DNA of 64,000 bases, taken from positions 186,001 to 250,000 of the forward strand of contig NZ_FONX01000003.1 of assembly GCF_900113035.1 (NCBI RefSeq). The letters run 5' to 3'. A program made the position numbers and the translations under genes. Shown here piece after piece: positions 52,384 to 60,831 of this stretch. This DNA is from Paracidovorax wautersii. Its GTDB lineage: Bacteria; Pseudomonadota; Gammaproteobacteria; Burkholderiales; Burkholderiaceae_C. Numbering within the stretch: position 1 is the first letter of the stretch; each line of letters starts with the position of its first letter. The notes below the pieces were generated by a model. It did not search any database and was not told the origin of the DNA. It saw only the letters and a program-made list of their open reading frames with translations.

Positions 52384-53187
52384 ATGGATGACACCCCCTC
52401 TTCGACTAGTGATAACCCTAGGCCGGGCGACAGCTATGTGCAGTCATTCGCGCGCGGGCTGGAAGTGATCCGCTCGTTCAGCGCTGCCGCGCCCCAGCAG
52501 ACGCTGAGCGAGGTGGCCGCCGCCTCCGGCCTCACGCGCGCCGGCGCCCGCCGCATCCTGCTGACGCTGCAGACGCTGGGCTACGTGGAAAGCGACGGCC
52601 GGCTGTTTCGCCTCACGCCGCGCATCCTCGACCTGGGCTTCGCCTACCTCTCGTCCATGCCCATCTGGGACCTGGCCGAACCCACCATGGAAGCGCTGGT
52701 GGACCAGTTGCACGAATCGTGTTCGGCCGCCGTGCTGGACGGGCGCGACATCGTCTATGTGCTGCGCGTGCACACCCACAAGATCATGAGCACCAACCTG
52801 GGCGTGGGCTCGCGCCTGCCGGCCTTCTGGACCTCCATGGGCCGCATGCTGCTGGCCGGCCAGAGCGACGACCAGGTGCAGGCCCTGCTGGACGGACTGC
52901 CGCGCCGGGCCCTCACCCCCCACACGCTCACCAGCGACAAGGACCTGCTGGCCGCCGTGCGCCAGGCGCGCACCCAGGGCTGGTGCCTCATCAACCAGGA
53001 GCTGGAGGAAGGCCTGATCTCCATCGCCGCTCCGCTGCGCAACCGCGCCGGCGAAACGGTGGCGGCGCTCAACATCAGCGGCCAGGCCAACCGCACCAGC
53101 GCGGAGATGATGCAGACCCAGTTGCTGCCCCCGCTGCTCAAGGCGGCCGAAACCGTCTCACGCCTGCTGGGCACGCGGCGGCGATGA
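52384..53187 (+). CDS. pcaR: IclR-family regulator of the pca operon (PcaR/PcaU-like)
   Basis: 267 aa. N-terminal winged helix (VQSFARGLEVIRSFS, LSEVAAASGLTRAGARRILLTLQTLGYVES) and C-terminal effector-binding domain (SCSAAVLDGRDIVYVLRV, STNLGVGSRLPAFWTSMGRMLLA, ISIAAPLRNRAGETVAALNIS). Sequence layout matches the PcaR/PobR subgroup, which sense beta-ketoadipate or protocatechuate. Divergent from pcaI, with the triple operator between; autoregulation is likely because a site covers its own -10. Confidence 0.9.
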   Translation: MDDTPSSTSDNPRPGDSYVQSFARGLEVIRSFSAAAPQQTLSEVAAASGLTRAGARRILLTLQTLGYVESDGRLFRLTPRILDLGFAYLSSMPIWDLAEPTMEALVDQLHESCSAAVLDGRDIVYVLRVHTHKIMSTNLGVGSRLPAFWTSMGRMLLAGQSDDQVQALLDGLPRRALTPHTLTSDKDLLAAVRQARTQGWCLINQELEEGLISIAAPLRNRAGETVAALNISGQANRTSAEMMQTQLLPPLLKAAETVSRLLGTRRR

Positions 53188-53342
53188 GAAATCCACCAGG
53201 CGGAATATCATGAAATACCGACACTGGGCGGCTGATGCGGCGATGCGACGGGCACGCGATGGTCAAGGCACGCCTGCTGACAACTGGTCACAATCGCATC
53301 CATCCCCATTCCCCGACACCTGAAGCCACTAGCGACTCTCCT

Positions 53343-55190
53343 ATGAAAAACCTCAAACTGGGCCTTCGCCTCGGGCTGGGCTTCGCCCTCGTGCTTGTTC
53401 TCATGGCCCTGGTCACCGCGCTGAACCTGGTGCGGCTGAACCAGCAGGACCACGTCTCGCAGGGCCTCATCAACGAGCTCTACCCCAAGGCCAACGCCAG
53501 CCAGCAACTGTCCTACGTGACGCTGGACATCTCCCGCGTCGTGCGCAACATCATCATCCTGACCGACGACTCGCAGATGGCGCCGAACAAGGCCGTGCTG
53601 GACAAGTCCATCGCACAGACGGCCGACTACATCGCCACGCTGGACCGGCTGGCCGAAACGGCCGAAGAGCGCACGCTGATCCAGGAGATCAAGACCCAGA
53701 GCGCGGCCTACATCGCCTTCAGCAAGGACGTGGCCGACCTGGGCCTGCAGAACAAGAACATCGAAGCGCAGCAACTGCTGTTCAGCGCGCGCTACGCCAC
53801 GCAAGGGGCCTACCTCGCCACCCTGAAGAAGATGGTCGATCTGCAGGAAAAGAACATGCGCGACGGCGGCGCCGCCGCGCACGAGGCCTACCTGCAGGCC
53901 CGCACCATGGTGCTGGTCGCATCCGTCATCGCCGCGCTGATGGCCGTGGGCTGCGCCCTCGTCATCACCCGCTCCATCACCGCGCCGATCCAGGACGCGG
54001 TCGATGCCGCCGACCGCGTGGCCGACGGCAACCTGAGCGTGCCGATCCACACCGACGCGCGCGACGAAACCGGCGCCCTGCTCAAGGCCCTGCAGCGCAT
54101 GCAGGACAACCTGGTGAACACCGTGCGCATCGTGCGCGGCAATGCCGAGAGCGTGGCCACCGCCAGCGCCGAGATCGCCCAGGGCAACGACGACCTGAGC
54201 CGGCGCACCGAGCAGCAGGCATCGGCCCTGGAAGAGACCGCGGCCTCGATGGAGCAGCTGGGCGGCACCGTGCGCCAGAACGCCGACAACGCCCGCCAGG
54301 CCAGCCAGCTGGCACAGGAGGCCAGCGACGTGGCCGTCAAGGGCGGCGACGTGGTGAACCAAGTGGTGGACACCATGAAGGGCATCAACGAGAGCTCGCG
54401 CAAGATCAGCGACATCATCTCGGTGATCGACGGCATCGCCTTCCAGACCAACATCCTGGCGCTCAATGCCGCCGTGGAAGCCGCCCGTGCCGGCGAGCAG
54501 GGCCGAGGCTTCGCCGTGGTGGCCAGCGAGGTGCGCAGCCTGGCCGGCCGCTCGGCCGACGCCGCCAAGGAAATCAAGAACCTCATCAGCACCAGCGTGG
54601 AGCGCGTGGACCAGGGCACGGCCCTGGTGGACCAGGCCGGCCACACCATGCAGGAAGTGGTGGCCTCGATCCGCCGGGTGACCTCCATCGTCGGCGAAAT
54701 CAGCGCCGCCAGCCGCGAGCAGAGCGAAGGCGTGGGACAGGTGGGCGAAGCCATCGTGCAGATGGACCAGGCCACCCAGCAGAACGCCGCGCTCGTCGAA
54801 GAGAGCGCCGCCGCCGCCTCGGGCCTGCGCACGCAGGCCGATCAGCTGGTCCAGGCCGTGGCCGTGTTCCAGCTGGCCCAGGGCAGCGGCAGCCACTTCG
54901 CCGCCCCGTCGCCCGCCCCAGCGGCCAGGCATTCGGCCGGCAGCACGGCAGCAGTTGCTGCACCGGCGCCCGCGAAATCCGCCAAGCTGGCCGCAGCGCG
55001 CCTGACGTCCGCGCCCGCATCGGCCGGCAAGGGGGCATCGGCCTCGGCCACCCACGCGCCGGCGCCTGCCGCCGCCGCCCCGGCCGCACCGCCCCAGCCG
55101 CGCCCTGCGCTGGCTCCCGCAGCCCCCAAGCCCGCACCCACGGCCACCGCCAGCAAGAAGCACGACGAGGACGACTGGGAAACCTTCTGA
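53343..55190 (+). CDS. methyl-accepting chemotaxis protein with CheR-binding tail (615 aa)
   Basis: Chemoreceptor with TM1 about 10-32, a helical periplasmic sensor to 188, TM2 about 189-209, HAMP 210-262 and a signalling hairpin near 365-400. After residue 500 there is an Ala/Pro-rich linker of about 95 residues, ending in DWETF (611-615), the xWxxF pentapeptide that docks CheR and CheB in high-abundance receptors such as Tsr. ATG 53343 is used; the longer frame start at 53235 has no ribosome site. The hairpin DNA is partly identical to that of the first MCP gene. Confidence 0.93.
   Translation: MKNLKLGLRLGLGFALVLVLMALVTALNLVRLNQQDHVSQGLINELYPKANASQQLSYVTLDISRVVRNIIILTDDSQMAPNKAVLDKSIAQTADYIATLDRLAETAEERTLIQEIKTQSAAYIAFSKDVADLGLQNKNIEAQQLLFSARYATQGAYLATLKKMVDLQEKNMRDGGAAAHEAYLQARTMVLVASVIAALMAVGCALVITRSITAPIQDAVDAADRVADGNLSVPIHTDARDETGALLKALQRMQDNLVNTVRIVRGNAESVATASAEIAQGNDDLSRRTEQQASALEETAASMEQLGGTVRQNADNARQASQLAQEASDVAVKGGDVVNQVVDTMKGINESSRKISDIISVIDGIAFQTNILALNAAVEAARAGEQGRGFAVVASEVRSLAGRSADAAKEIKNLISTSVERVDQGTALVDQAGHTMQEVVASIRRVTSIVGEISAASREQSEGVGQVGEAIVQMDQATQQNAALVEESAAAASGLRTQADQLVQAVAVFQLAQGSGSHFAAPSPAPAARHSAGSTAAVAAPAPAKSAKLAAARLTSAPASAGKGASASATHAPAPAAAAPAAPPQPRPALAPAAPKPAPTATASKKHDEDDWETF
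54372..54463 (+). repeat. 92-bp perfect direct repeat, copy 2 (partner 2372-2463)
   Basis: Identical over 92 bases to 2372-2463, in direct orientation, 52,000 bases apart. Confidence 0.9.
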
Positions 55191-55252
55191 TCCCGGCCGG
55201 GATCTCGCCCCGAACCGGCTCACGCGCGGCCGGTCCGGGGCGCAGCCCATGC

Positions 55253-55258
55253 TACGCT
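55253..55258 (+). promoter_or_regulatory. candidate -10 (TACGCT) 7 nt before the DUF1841 start
   Basis: TACGCT, seven bases, ATG 55266; leaderless geometry. Two GC palindromes (55189-55204 and 55208-55240) lie just upstream after the MCP stop. Confidence 0.35.
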
Positions 55259-55265
55259 GACGGCC

Positions 55266-55700
55266 ATGTTCAATCCCTCCCAAGCCGACGTACGGCGCTT
55301 TTTCTGCAGCGTGTACGCCAAGGACCGGGCCGGCCAGCCCATGGAAGCGATCGAGACACTCGCCAGCCTGTGGATCGCGGAACACCCGGAGTACCACGCC
55401 GAGCTGGCCGACGTCGATGCCGCCCTGGCCCGCAACTACGACGAGACGCCGGACCGCACCAATCCCTTCTTGCACCTGTCCATGCACCTGTCCATCAGCG
55501 AGCAATGCAGCATCGACCAGCCCCGCGGCATCCGCCAGGCGGTCGAGCTGCTGGCAGCCCGGCTGGATTCGCTGCAGGACGCCCATCACGCCGCCATGGA
55601 ATGCCTGGGCCAGATGCTGTGGGAGAGCCAGCGCTCCGGCCGCCCGCCCGACGGCGATGCGTACGTCGCCTGCGTCCAGCGGCGCGCCACGCGCGATTGA
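55266..55700 (+). CDS. DUF1841 family protein (144 aa)
   Basis: A soluble, mostly helical protein: FNPSQADVRRFFCSVYAKDRAGQPMEAIETLASLWIAEHPEYHAEL (in segments), NPFLHLSMHLSISEQCSIDQPRGIRQAVELL, HHAAMECLGQMLWESQRSGRPPDGDAYVACVQRRA. This matches the DUF1841 pattern. The conserved His/Glu residues suggest a metal or ligand site, but no function is known to me. Monocistronic between the MCP gene and the repeat at 55738. Confidence 0.8.
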   Translation: MFNPSQADVRRFFCSVYAKDRAGQPMEAIETLASLWIAEHPEYHAELADVDAALARNYDETPDRTNPFLHLSMHLSISEQCSIDQPRGIRQAVELLAARLDSLQDAHHAAMECLGQMLWESQRSGRPPDGDAYVACVQRRATRD

Positions 55701-55737
55701 CCGCAGCGGCCAGGGCCCCGTCCAGGTTGCTCATCAT

Positions 55738-55783
55738 TTCATAGCACAATAGCGCCATTGCAAAAGCGCTGCAGGCCAAAAAG
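55738..55783. repeat. dispersed palindromic repeat, ATAGCT/AAGCGC family
   Basis: Blocks TTTCATAGCACAATAGCGC and AAAAGCGCTGCAGGCCAAAAAG, directly upstream of the GGDEF-EAL gene. The second block is the best conserved arm of the family in this window. Confidence 0.6.
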
Positions 55784-55851
55784 ATGACTCCACCGGACTC
55801 CCCACCCACTGCCGGGTCACCCACTCGCCCTGCAGCCGGCGTGACGCGCTG

Positions 55852-58419
55852 ATGCCACCCCGCCGCTGGCAGCCATCGCTGCGCCTGGCCATCGCCCTGC
55901 CGATGGCATTGCTGTTCGCCTGCACCGTCGGGCTGATGGCGGTCAGCCAGCACCAGCAGGTGCAGGCCTTGATCGACCAGGAGAGCGTGCGGCTGCTCAG
56001 CGCCATCACCTCCACGGCGAACAGCCGCCTGTCCAGCTATCTCGACGCGCCCTTCCAGGCGCAGCGCACCATGGCCGACGCCATCGCGCGCGAAGACCTC
56101 TACCGCCCGGGCGACATGCGCCACATCGCGGGCTACCTGCTCGATGCCGTCTCGCGGCGCTATGAGGAATACGCCCAGATCGGCCTGATGGGCTTCGGCA
56201 GCCGGGACGGCTGCTACGTCGCGGCACGCCGCACGCAAGGCCTGCAGCTCATCGTGCAGGACCGCAGCACCGGCGGCCACCTGAACATCTACCGGGGCGC
56301 CGACACCCGGGAGCTGTCCCGCTCCATCGAAGGGTTCGACCCCACCCGCAGGCCCTGGTACGTGGCCGCCGCGCAGGCCGGCCGCTCCGTCTGGTCGCCG
56401 GTGTACACCACCGTCAGCAAGCAGGGCGACGTGATCCTGTCCGCCACCACGCCCGTGGTGGTGCGCGGCGAGACGGTGGGCGTGGTCGGTGCCGACATCC
56501 GGCTGGACGCGCTGCACCAGTTCCTGCGCGACGAGCCGCTGCGCGGCAACGGCATCATCTTCATCACCGAGCCCGACGGCCTGCTGGTCGCGCAGAGCGA
56601 GCCGGAGGCCGTCATGGGCGAGCGCACCGGCTCATCGCCGCTTGCGCCGCGCGCACGGCGGGCCGCGGCGAGCAGCGCCAACCCGCTGATCCAGGCCGCG
56701 GCATCGCACCTGGCCGCCGCCACGCGCGGCGACGCCAGCTTCAGCATCCAGCAGAACGGCGCGGTGTATTTCGGCCGCGTCAGCCGCTTCACCGGCGCTC
56801 CCGGGCTCGACTGGCGCATGGTCGTGCTGCTGCCCGAATCCGACCTGCTGGGCGACACGCGCACCCGGCTGCGCTACCGCACGGCAGCCGCCGTGCTGGG
56901 CGCCGTGCTGGCCCTGCTGGCAGCGCTCTGGGCCGTGCAGCGGGTGTCCCGCCCCATCCTGCAGACGGCCGAGGCGGCGAACCGGCTGGCGCAGGGCGAC
57001 TGGTCGGCCGTGCCCGTCGAGCGGGACTGGCTGCGGGAGACCGCCACCCTCTCGCAGGCCTTCAACCGCATGGCCTCGCAGCTGCAGCAGTCCTTCGGCC
57101 AGTTGCGCGACCAGCTGCTGACCGACCAGCTCACCGGCCTGCTGACCCGCCGCGGCCTGCTGGAGCGGGCCGACTGGCATGGCGAGCGCACCGTGGCCCT
57201 CACCCTGCTCGGGCTGGACGCCTTCCGCGCGCTCAACGACAGCGTGGGCTTCAGTACCGCCGACCGCCTGCTGAAGGCGGTGGCCGACCGCCTGCGCAAC
57301 CGCCTGCCCGAGCCGCTCCTGATCGCGCGCACAGCCGGCGACGAATTCGCCGTGCTGCACCTGGGCGTGGAAGGCCTGTCGGAACAGGCCATCGGCAAGG
57401 CCGTGCTCAATCTCTTCGCCATGCCGTTCACGGCCGGCGACGACGAGCTGCAGATCAGCGCATCGGCCGGCGTGGTGGCCGGGCCGCTGCACAGCGGCGA
57501 CCTGTCGGAATGGCTGCGCCGCGCCAGCATCGCCCTGGGCGAGGCCAAGCGCGGCGGCCGCAACCAGTGCGTGGTGTTCGAGGCGCCGATGATGGAGCGC
57601 TCGCTCGAACACTCCCGCCTGCTGACCGAGCTGCGCCAGGGCCTGGACCGCGAACAGCTCGTGGTGCATTACCAGCCGCTCATCGACCTGCCCACCGGCC
57701 GCGTGACCGGCGCCGAGGCGCTGGTGCGCTGGAACCATCCCACGCGCGGCCTGGTGCCGCCCAACCTGTTCATTCCGCTGGCCGAAGAGTCCGGCCTGAT
57801 CCTGCCGCTGGGCGAATGGGTGCTGCGCCATGCCACGCGGGCGATCGCCGATCGTCTCGGCACGCTGCCGCCCGACTTCAACCTGCACGTGAACGTGTCG
57901 GCACGCCAGCTCATCCAGTCGGACTTCACCGCCCGGCTCAAGCAGGTGCTGCGCTCCAGCGGGCTGCCGGCCGGCCAGCTCACGCTGGAGCTGACCGAAT
58001 CGCTGCGCATCGGCGATGGCGACGTGGGCACGCGCGCGCGCCTGGCCGCCATCCGCGCCATGGGCGTGAAGATCGCCATCGACGATTTCGGCACCGGCTA
58101 CTCGTCGCTGGCCTATCTGAACGACCTGCCGCTCGACTGCCTCAAGATCGACCAGCGCTTCGTGCGCACGCTGCTGCAGTCGCCGCAGGACGCGGCCATC
58201 GTCGCGTCGGTGCTCAGCCTCGCCCGCGGCCTGGGCGTGCCGGTGGTGGCCGAAGGCGTGGAAACCGAATCGCAGGCCGAGTTCCTGCGCGGCATGGGCT
58301 GCGACTCCGCCCAGGGCTACTGGCTGGGCCGGCCGGTGCCGCTGGATACGCTCAACCTCGCGTCGCGCACCATCGGCCGGCAGCCCGGCGAAGACGGCAC
58401 GGGCGACATGCACGCCTGA
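55852..58419 (+). CDS. dCache-HAMP-GGDEF-EAL cyclic-di-GMP enzyme
   Basis: 855 aa. TM1 (about 12-34), a periplasmic dCache_1 sensor (about 40-325; DPTRRPWYVAAAQAGRSVWSPVY and GADIRLDALHQFL), TM2 (about 344-364), HAMP, GGDEF and EAL. The GGDEF signature is AGDEF (495-499) and no RxxD inhibitory site is seen five residues before it, so cyclase activity is uncertain. The EAL domain is complete: EAL (622-624), NVSARQL, ELTES, DDFGTGYSS, LKID, AEGVET and QGYWLG, so phosphodiesterase activity is predicted. It likely lowers c-di-GMP in response to a small periplasmic ligand. Confidence 0.93.
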   Translation: MPPRRWQPSLRLAIALPMALLFACTVGLMAVSQHQQVQALIDQESVRLLSAITSTANSRLSSYLDAPFQAQRTMADAIAREDLYRPGDMRHIAGYLLDAVSRRYEEYAQIGLMGFGSRDGCYVAARRTQGLQLIVQDRSTGGHLNIYRGADTRELSRSIEGFDPTRRPWYVAAAQAGRSVWSPVYTTVSKQGDVILSATTPVVVRGETVGVVGADIRLDALHQFLRDEPLRGNGIIFITEPDGLLVAQSEPEAVMGERTGSSPLAPRARRAAASSANPLIQAAASHLAAATRGDASFSIQQNGAVYFGRVSRFTGAPGLDWRMVVLLPESDLLGDTRTRLRYRTAAAVLGAVLALLAALWAVQRVSRPILQTAEAANRLAQGDWSAVPVERDWLRETATLSQAFNRMASQLQQSFGQLRDQLLTDQLTGLLTRRGLLERADWHGERTVALTLLGLDAFRALNDSVGFSTADRLLKAVADRLRNRLPEPLLIARTAGDEFAVLHLGVEGLSEQAIGKAVLNLFAMPFTAGDDELQISASAGVVAGPLHSGDLSEWLRRASIALGEAKRGGRNQCVVFEAPMMERSLEHSRLLTELRQGLDREQLVVHYQPLIDLPTGRVTGAEALVRWNHPTRGLVPPNLFIPLAEESGLILPLGEWVLRHATRAIADRLGTLPPDFNLHVNVSARQLIQSDFTARLKQVLRSSGLPAGQLTLELTESLRIGDGDVGTRARLAAIRAMGVKIAIDDFGTGYSSLAYLNDLPLDCLKIDQRFVRTLLQSPQDAAIVASVLSLARGLGVPVVAEGVETESQAEFLRGMGCDSAQGYWLGRPVPLDTLNLASRTIGRQPGEDGTGDMHA

Positions 58420-58450
58420 GCCGGCCGCACGGCAGCCGGGCAACGAAGAA

Positions 58451-58492
58451 ATAAAGAAAGAAAAAAAGAAAAAGGCCCGGAAGATCCGGGCC
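58451..58492. terminator. convergent terminator between GGDEF-EAL and cytochrome c4 genes
   Basis: GGCCCGG (58474-58480), loop AAGAT, CCGGGCC (58486-58492), preceded by an A-rich tract (58448-58473). On the minus strand it is a strong intrinsic terminator for cytochrome c4; it also separates the convergent plus-strand gene. Confidence 0.8.
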
Positions 58493-58534
58493 CTGTGGGT
58501 GCGCAGCGCGGCAGGCGCGAAGCCCTGGCTTTCT

Positions 58535-59197
58535 TCAGCGAAAGCGCGGCTGCTGCACCACCTGGAGGTCGCCATCCAGCGAACCGATGTAGCCCGCCAT
58601 GGCCTTCAGCTCGGCATTCGTGAACTGCTTGGCGACGCCGGCCATGATGGCGTTGGAGCGGCCCACCTTGGGGTTCTTCTCGGTCTTGTACGCCTTGAGC
58701 GCGACGTAGAGATAGTCGGCATGCTGGCCGGCGATCTTGGGATAGGACGGGTCGATGGGCTGGGCGAAATTGGCGCCGTGGCAGGACACGCAGGCGCCCT
58801 TTTGCAGCAGTGCCGCCACCTGGGCGCTGGGCTCGCGGCCGGGCTTGGGCGGCGGCGCGGCATGGCCTGCGCCCTGCGCGGCGTAGTAGGCCGACACGTC
58901 GGCGATGTCCTGGTCGGAGAGCGAATCGGCGATGCCGCGCATGGTGGGATGGCGGCGGTCACCCTTTCTGTAGGCCTCCAGCGCGGAGGCGATGTAGCGC
59001 TCGCCCTGGCCGGCGATCATGGGCACCTTGTAGACCTCGGGAAAGCTCGCCTGGTAGCCCGGGATGCCGTGGCAGCCGATGCACATGGCCACCTTCTTGC
59101 TGCCGGCCTGCGCGTCGCCCTTGACGGCCTCGGCCAGCGCCACACCCGTCGCACACGCGACAACCAAGCCGAATACCGTGTTCCGTGTCTTGTTCAT
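58535..59197 (-). CDS. diheme cytochrome c4
   Basis: 220 aa with signal peptide (MNKTRNTVFGLVVACATGVALA). Two class I heme domains: CIGCHGIPG (about 39-43) with distal Met in PTMRGIA, and CVSCHGANFAQPIDPSYPKIAGQ with Met in NAIMAGVA. Periplasmic or membrane-attached electron donor to terminal oxidases. TATAAT on the minus strand (59244-59249) is a likely -10 about 45 nt upstream. Divergent from the MoxR gene. Confidence 0.93.
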   Translation of the reverse strand: MNKTRNTVFGLVVACATGVALAEAVKGDAQAGSKKVAMCIGCHGIPGYQASFPEVYKVPMIAGQGERYIASALEAYRKGDRRHPTMRGIADSLSDQDIADVSAYYAAQGAGHAAPPPKPGREPSAQVAALLQKGACVSCHGANFAQPIDPSYPKIAGQHADYLYVALKAYKTEKNPKVGRSNAIMAGVAKQFTNAELKAMAGYIGSLDGDLQVVQQPRFR

Positions 59198-59252
59198 TTT
59201 GCGCGCACAATTCCGTGGGTGGTTGTCTCTCTAATGAGCAGAAATTATAGGA

Positions 59253-59269
59253 GGGGGCCCCCGGCCCCC
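59253..59269. other. GC hairpin in the c4/moxR divergent region
   Basis: GGGGGCC-CCC-GGCCCCC followed by TTTAT in the direction of the MoxR gene. It could be a weak terminator or leader structure. Confidence 0.45.
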
Positions 59270-59298
59270 TTTATCAACGATTACCCTATTCACGGCCC

Positions 59299-60153
59299 AT
59301 GAAATTCCAAGGTTCCGAGAGTTACGTCGCCACCCAAGACCTGAAACTGGCGGTCAATGCCGCCATCACGCTGCAGCGTCCGCTGCTGGTCAAGGGAGAG
59401 CCCGGCACCGGCAAGACCATGCTGGCCGAAGAGGTCGCCCGCGAGCTGGGCCTGCCGCTCTTGCAGTGGCACGTGAAGTCCACCACCAAGGCGCAGCAAG
59501 GCCTCTACGAATACGACGCGGTGAGCCGCCTGCGCGACAGCCAGCTGGGCGATGCCGACAGCAGCGAGCGCGTGAAGGACATCCGCAACTACATCGTGCA
59601 GGGCGTGCTCTGGCAGGCCTTCACCGCCGATCAGCCGGTGGCCCTCTTGATCGACGAGATCGACAAGGCCGACATCGAATTCCCGAACGATCTGCTGCGC
59701 GAGATCGACCGCATGGAGTTCTACTGCTACGAGACGCGCGAACTCATCCGCGCCAAGCACCGGCCGCTGGTGTTCATCACCTCCAACAACGAGAAGGAAC
59801 TGCCCGACGCCTTCCTGCGCCGCTGCTTCTTCCACTACATCAAGTTCCCCGACGCGGACACCATGCGCCAGATCGTGGCCGTGCACTTCCCCACGCTCAA
59901 GGGCGAACTGCTGGCCGTCGCGATGAAGACCTTCTACGACGTGCGCGCCCTGCCCGGCCTGAAGAAGAAGCCCTCCACCAGCGAGCTGATCGACTGGCTC
60001 AAGCTGCTGGTGGCCGAAGACATCCCGCTGGCCGCGCTGCAGAGCGCCGACCAGAAGGTCGCCGTGCCGCCGCTGGTGGGCGCGCTGCTCAAGAACGAGC
60101 AGGACGTGAGCCTCTTCGAGAAGCTGGTCTTCATGAACCAGCGCAACCGCTGA
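59299..60153 (+). CDS. MoxR-family AAA+ ATPase
   Basis: 284 aa. Walker A GEPGTGKTM (about 33-41), Walker B LLIDEIDKAD, sensor 1 FITSNNEKELPDAFLRRCFFHYI with the arginine finger, and a lid domain from about 195. MoxR ATPases act as chaperones or remodellers with von Willebrand A partners; such a partner (CoxE-like) is encoded two genes downstream. In carboxydotrophs the CoxD/CoxE pair matures a molybdenum enzyme; no cox structural genes are in this stretch, so the client is unknown. Confidence 0.92.
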   Translation: MKFQGSESYVATQDLKLAVNAAITLQRPLLVKGEPGTGKTMLAEEVARELGLPLLQWHVKSTTKAQQGLYEYDAVSRLRDSQLGDADSSERVKDIRNYIVQGVLWQAFTADQPVALLIDEIDKADIEFPNDLLREIDRMEFYCYETRELIRAKHRPLVFITSNNEKELPDAFLRRCFFHYIKFPDADTMRQIVAVHFPTLKGELLAVAMKTFYDVRALPGLKKKPSTSELIDWLKLLVAEDIPLAALQSADQKVAVPPLVGALLKNEQDVSLFEKLVFMNQRNR

Positions 60154-60174
60154 CAGCCGCTGGGGAGAGAGCCC

Positions 60175-60783
60175 ATGGCAGCAGCCGCCTTCGTCGAACC
60201 CGTCACGCTGCGCGAGCGCGGCGTGCGCCTGGAACCGCTGGCCCTCGCGCATGAGGCCGGCCTGGCCGCAGCCGCCGCCGACGGCGCGCTCTGGAACCTG
60301 CGCATCACCTCGGTGCCCGAGCCCGAGAACACGCGCGCCTATATCGAAACGGCACTGCAGGGCCGTGCCGATGGGCACCGCTTCGCCTTCGCGGTGCTGG
60401 ACGATGCCTCCGGCCGCGTGCTGGGCACCAGCAGCTACCACGACATCGTGCCGGCCCTCAAGCGGCTGGAGATCGGCTGGACCTGGTATGCGAAGAGCGT
60501 GCAGCGCACGCACGTCAACACCACGGCCAAGCTGCTCCTGATGGCGCATGCCTTCGACACGCTGGGCTGCCACGTCGTGGGCTGGCGCACCGACAACTTC
60601 AACTTCGCTTCGCAGCGCGCCATCGAGCGGCTGGGCGCCAGGAAGGACGGCGTGCTGCGCGGCCACGCGCTGCGGCGCGACGGCACCATCCGCGACACCG
60701 TGATGTACAGCATGCGCAGCGGCGAATGGCCCGAGGCCCGCGCCCAGCTGCTCTATCTTTTGCAGCGCCACGCCCAGGCCTGA
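60175..60783 (+). CDS. GNAT-family N-acetyltransferase (RimJ-like)
   Basis: 202 aa. The GNAT core is visible as LGTSSYHDIVPALKRLEIGWTWYAKSVQRTHVNTTAKLLLMAHAFDTLGC, with the acetyl-CoA V/I-x-x-x-x-R/Q-x-x-G/A region in the RTHVNTTAK loop, and VVGWRTDNFNFASQRAIERLGARKDGVLRGH, typical of RimJ/RimL-like enzymes. Target unknown. It sits between the MoxR and VWA genes, 21 bp after the former, so it may be co-expressed. Its presence between those partners is unusual and may be incidental. Confidence 0.88.
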   Translation: MAAAAFVEPVTLRERGVRLEPLALAHEAGLAAAAADGALWNLRITSVPEPENTRAYIETALQGRADGHRFAFAVLDDASGRVLGTSSYHDIVPALKRLEIGWTWYAKSVQRTHVNTTAKLLLMAHAFDTLGCHVVGWRTDNFNFASQRAIERLGARKDGVLRGHALRRDGTIRDTVMYSMRSGEWPEARAQLLYLLQRHAQA

Positions 60784-60831
60784 CGCGCGCAAGCGGCCAT
60801 CCAGACCCTTGAACACCAGGAAGCACCGGGC

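Noticed and set aside
55189-55204. GATCCCGGCCGGGATC palindrome as terminator of the chemoreceptor gene
   Set aside because: No loop and no T-run follows; it could form a hairpin only poorly.
53208-55589. 793-codon minus-strand open frame over the second chemoreceptor
   Set aside because: Antisense shadow; translation is repetitive and without recognisable domains.
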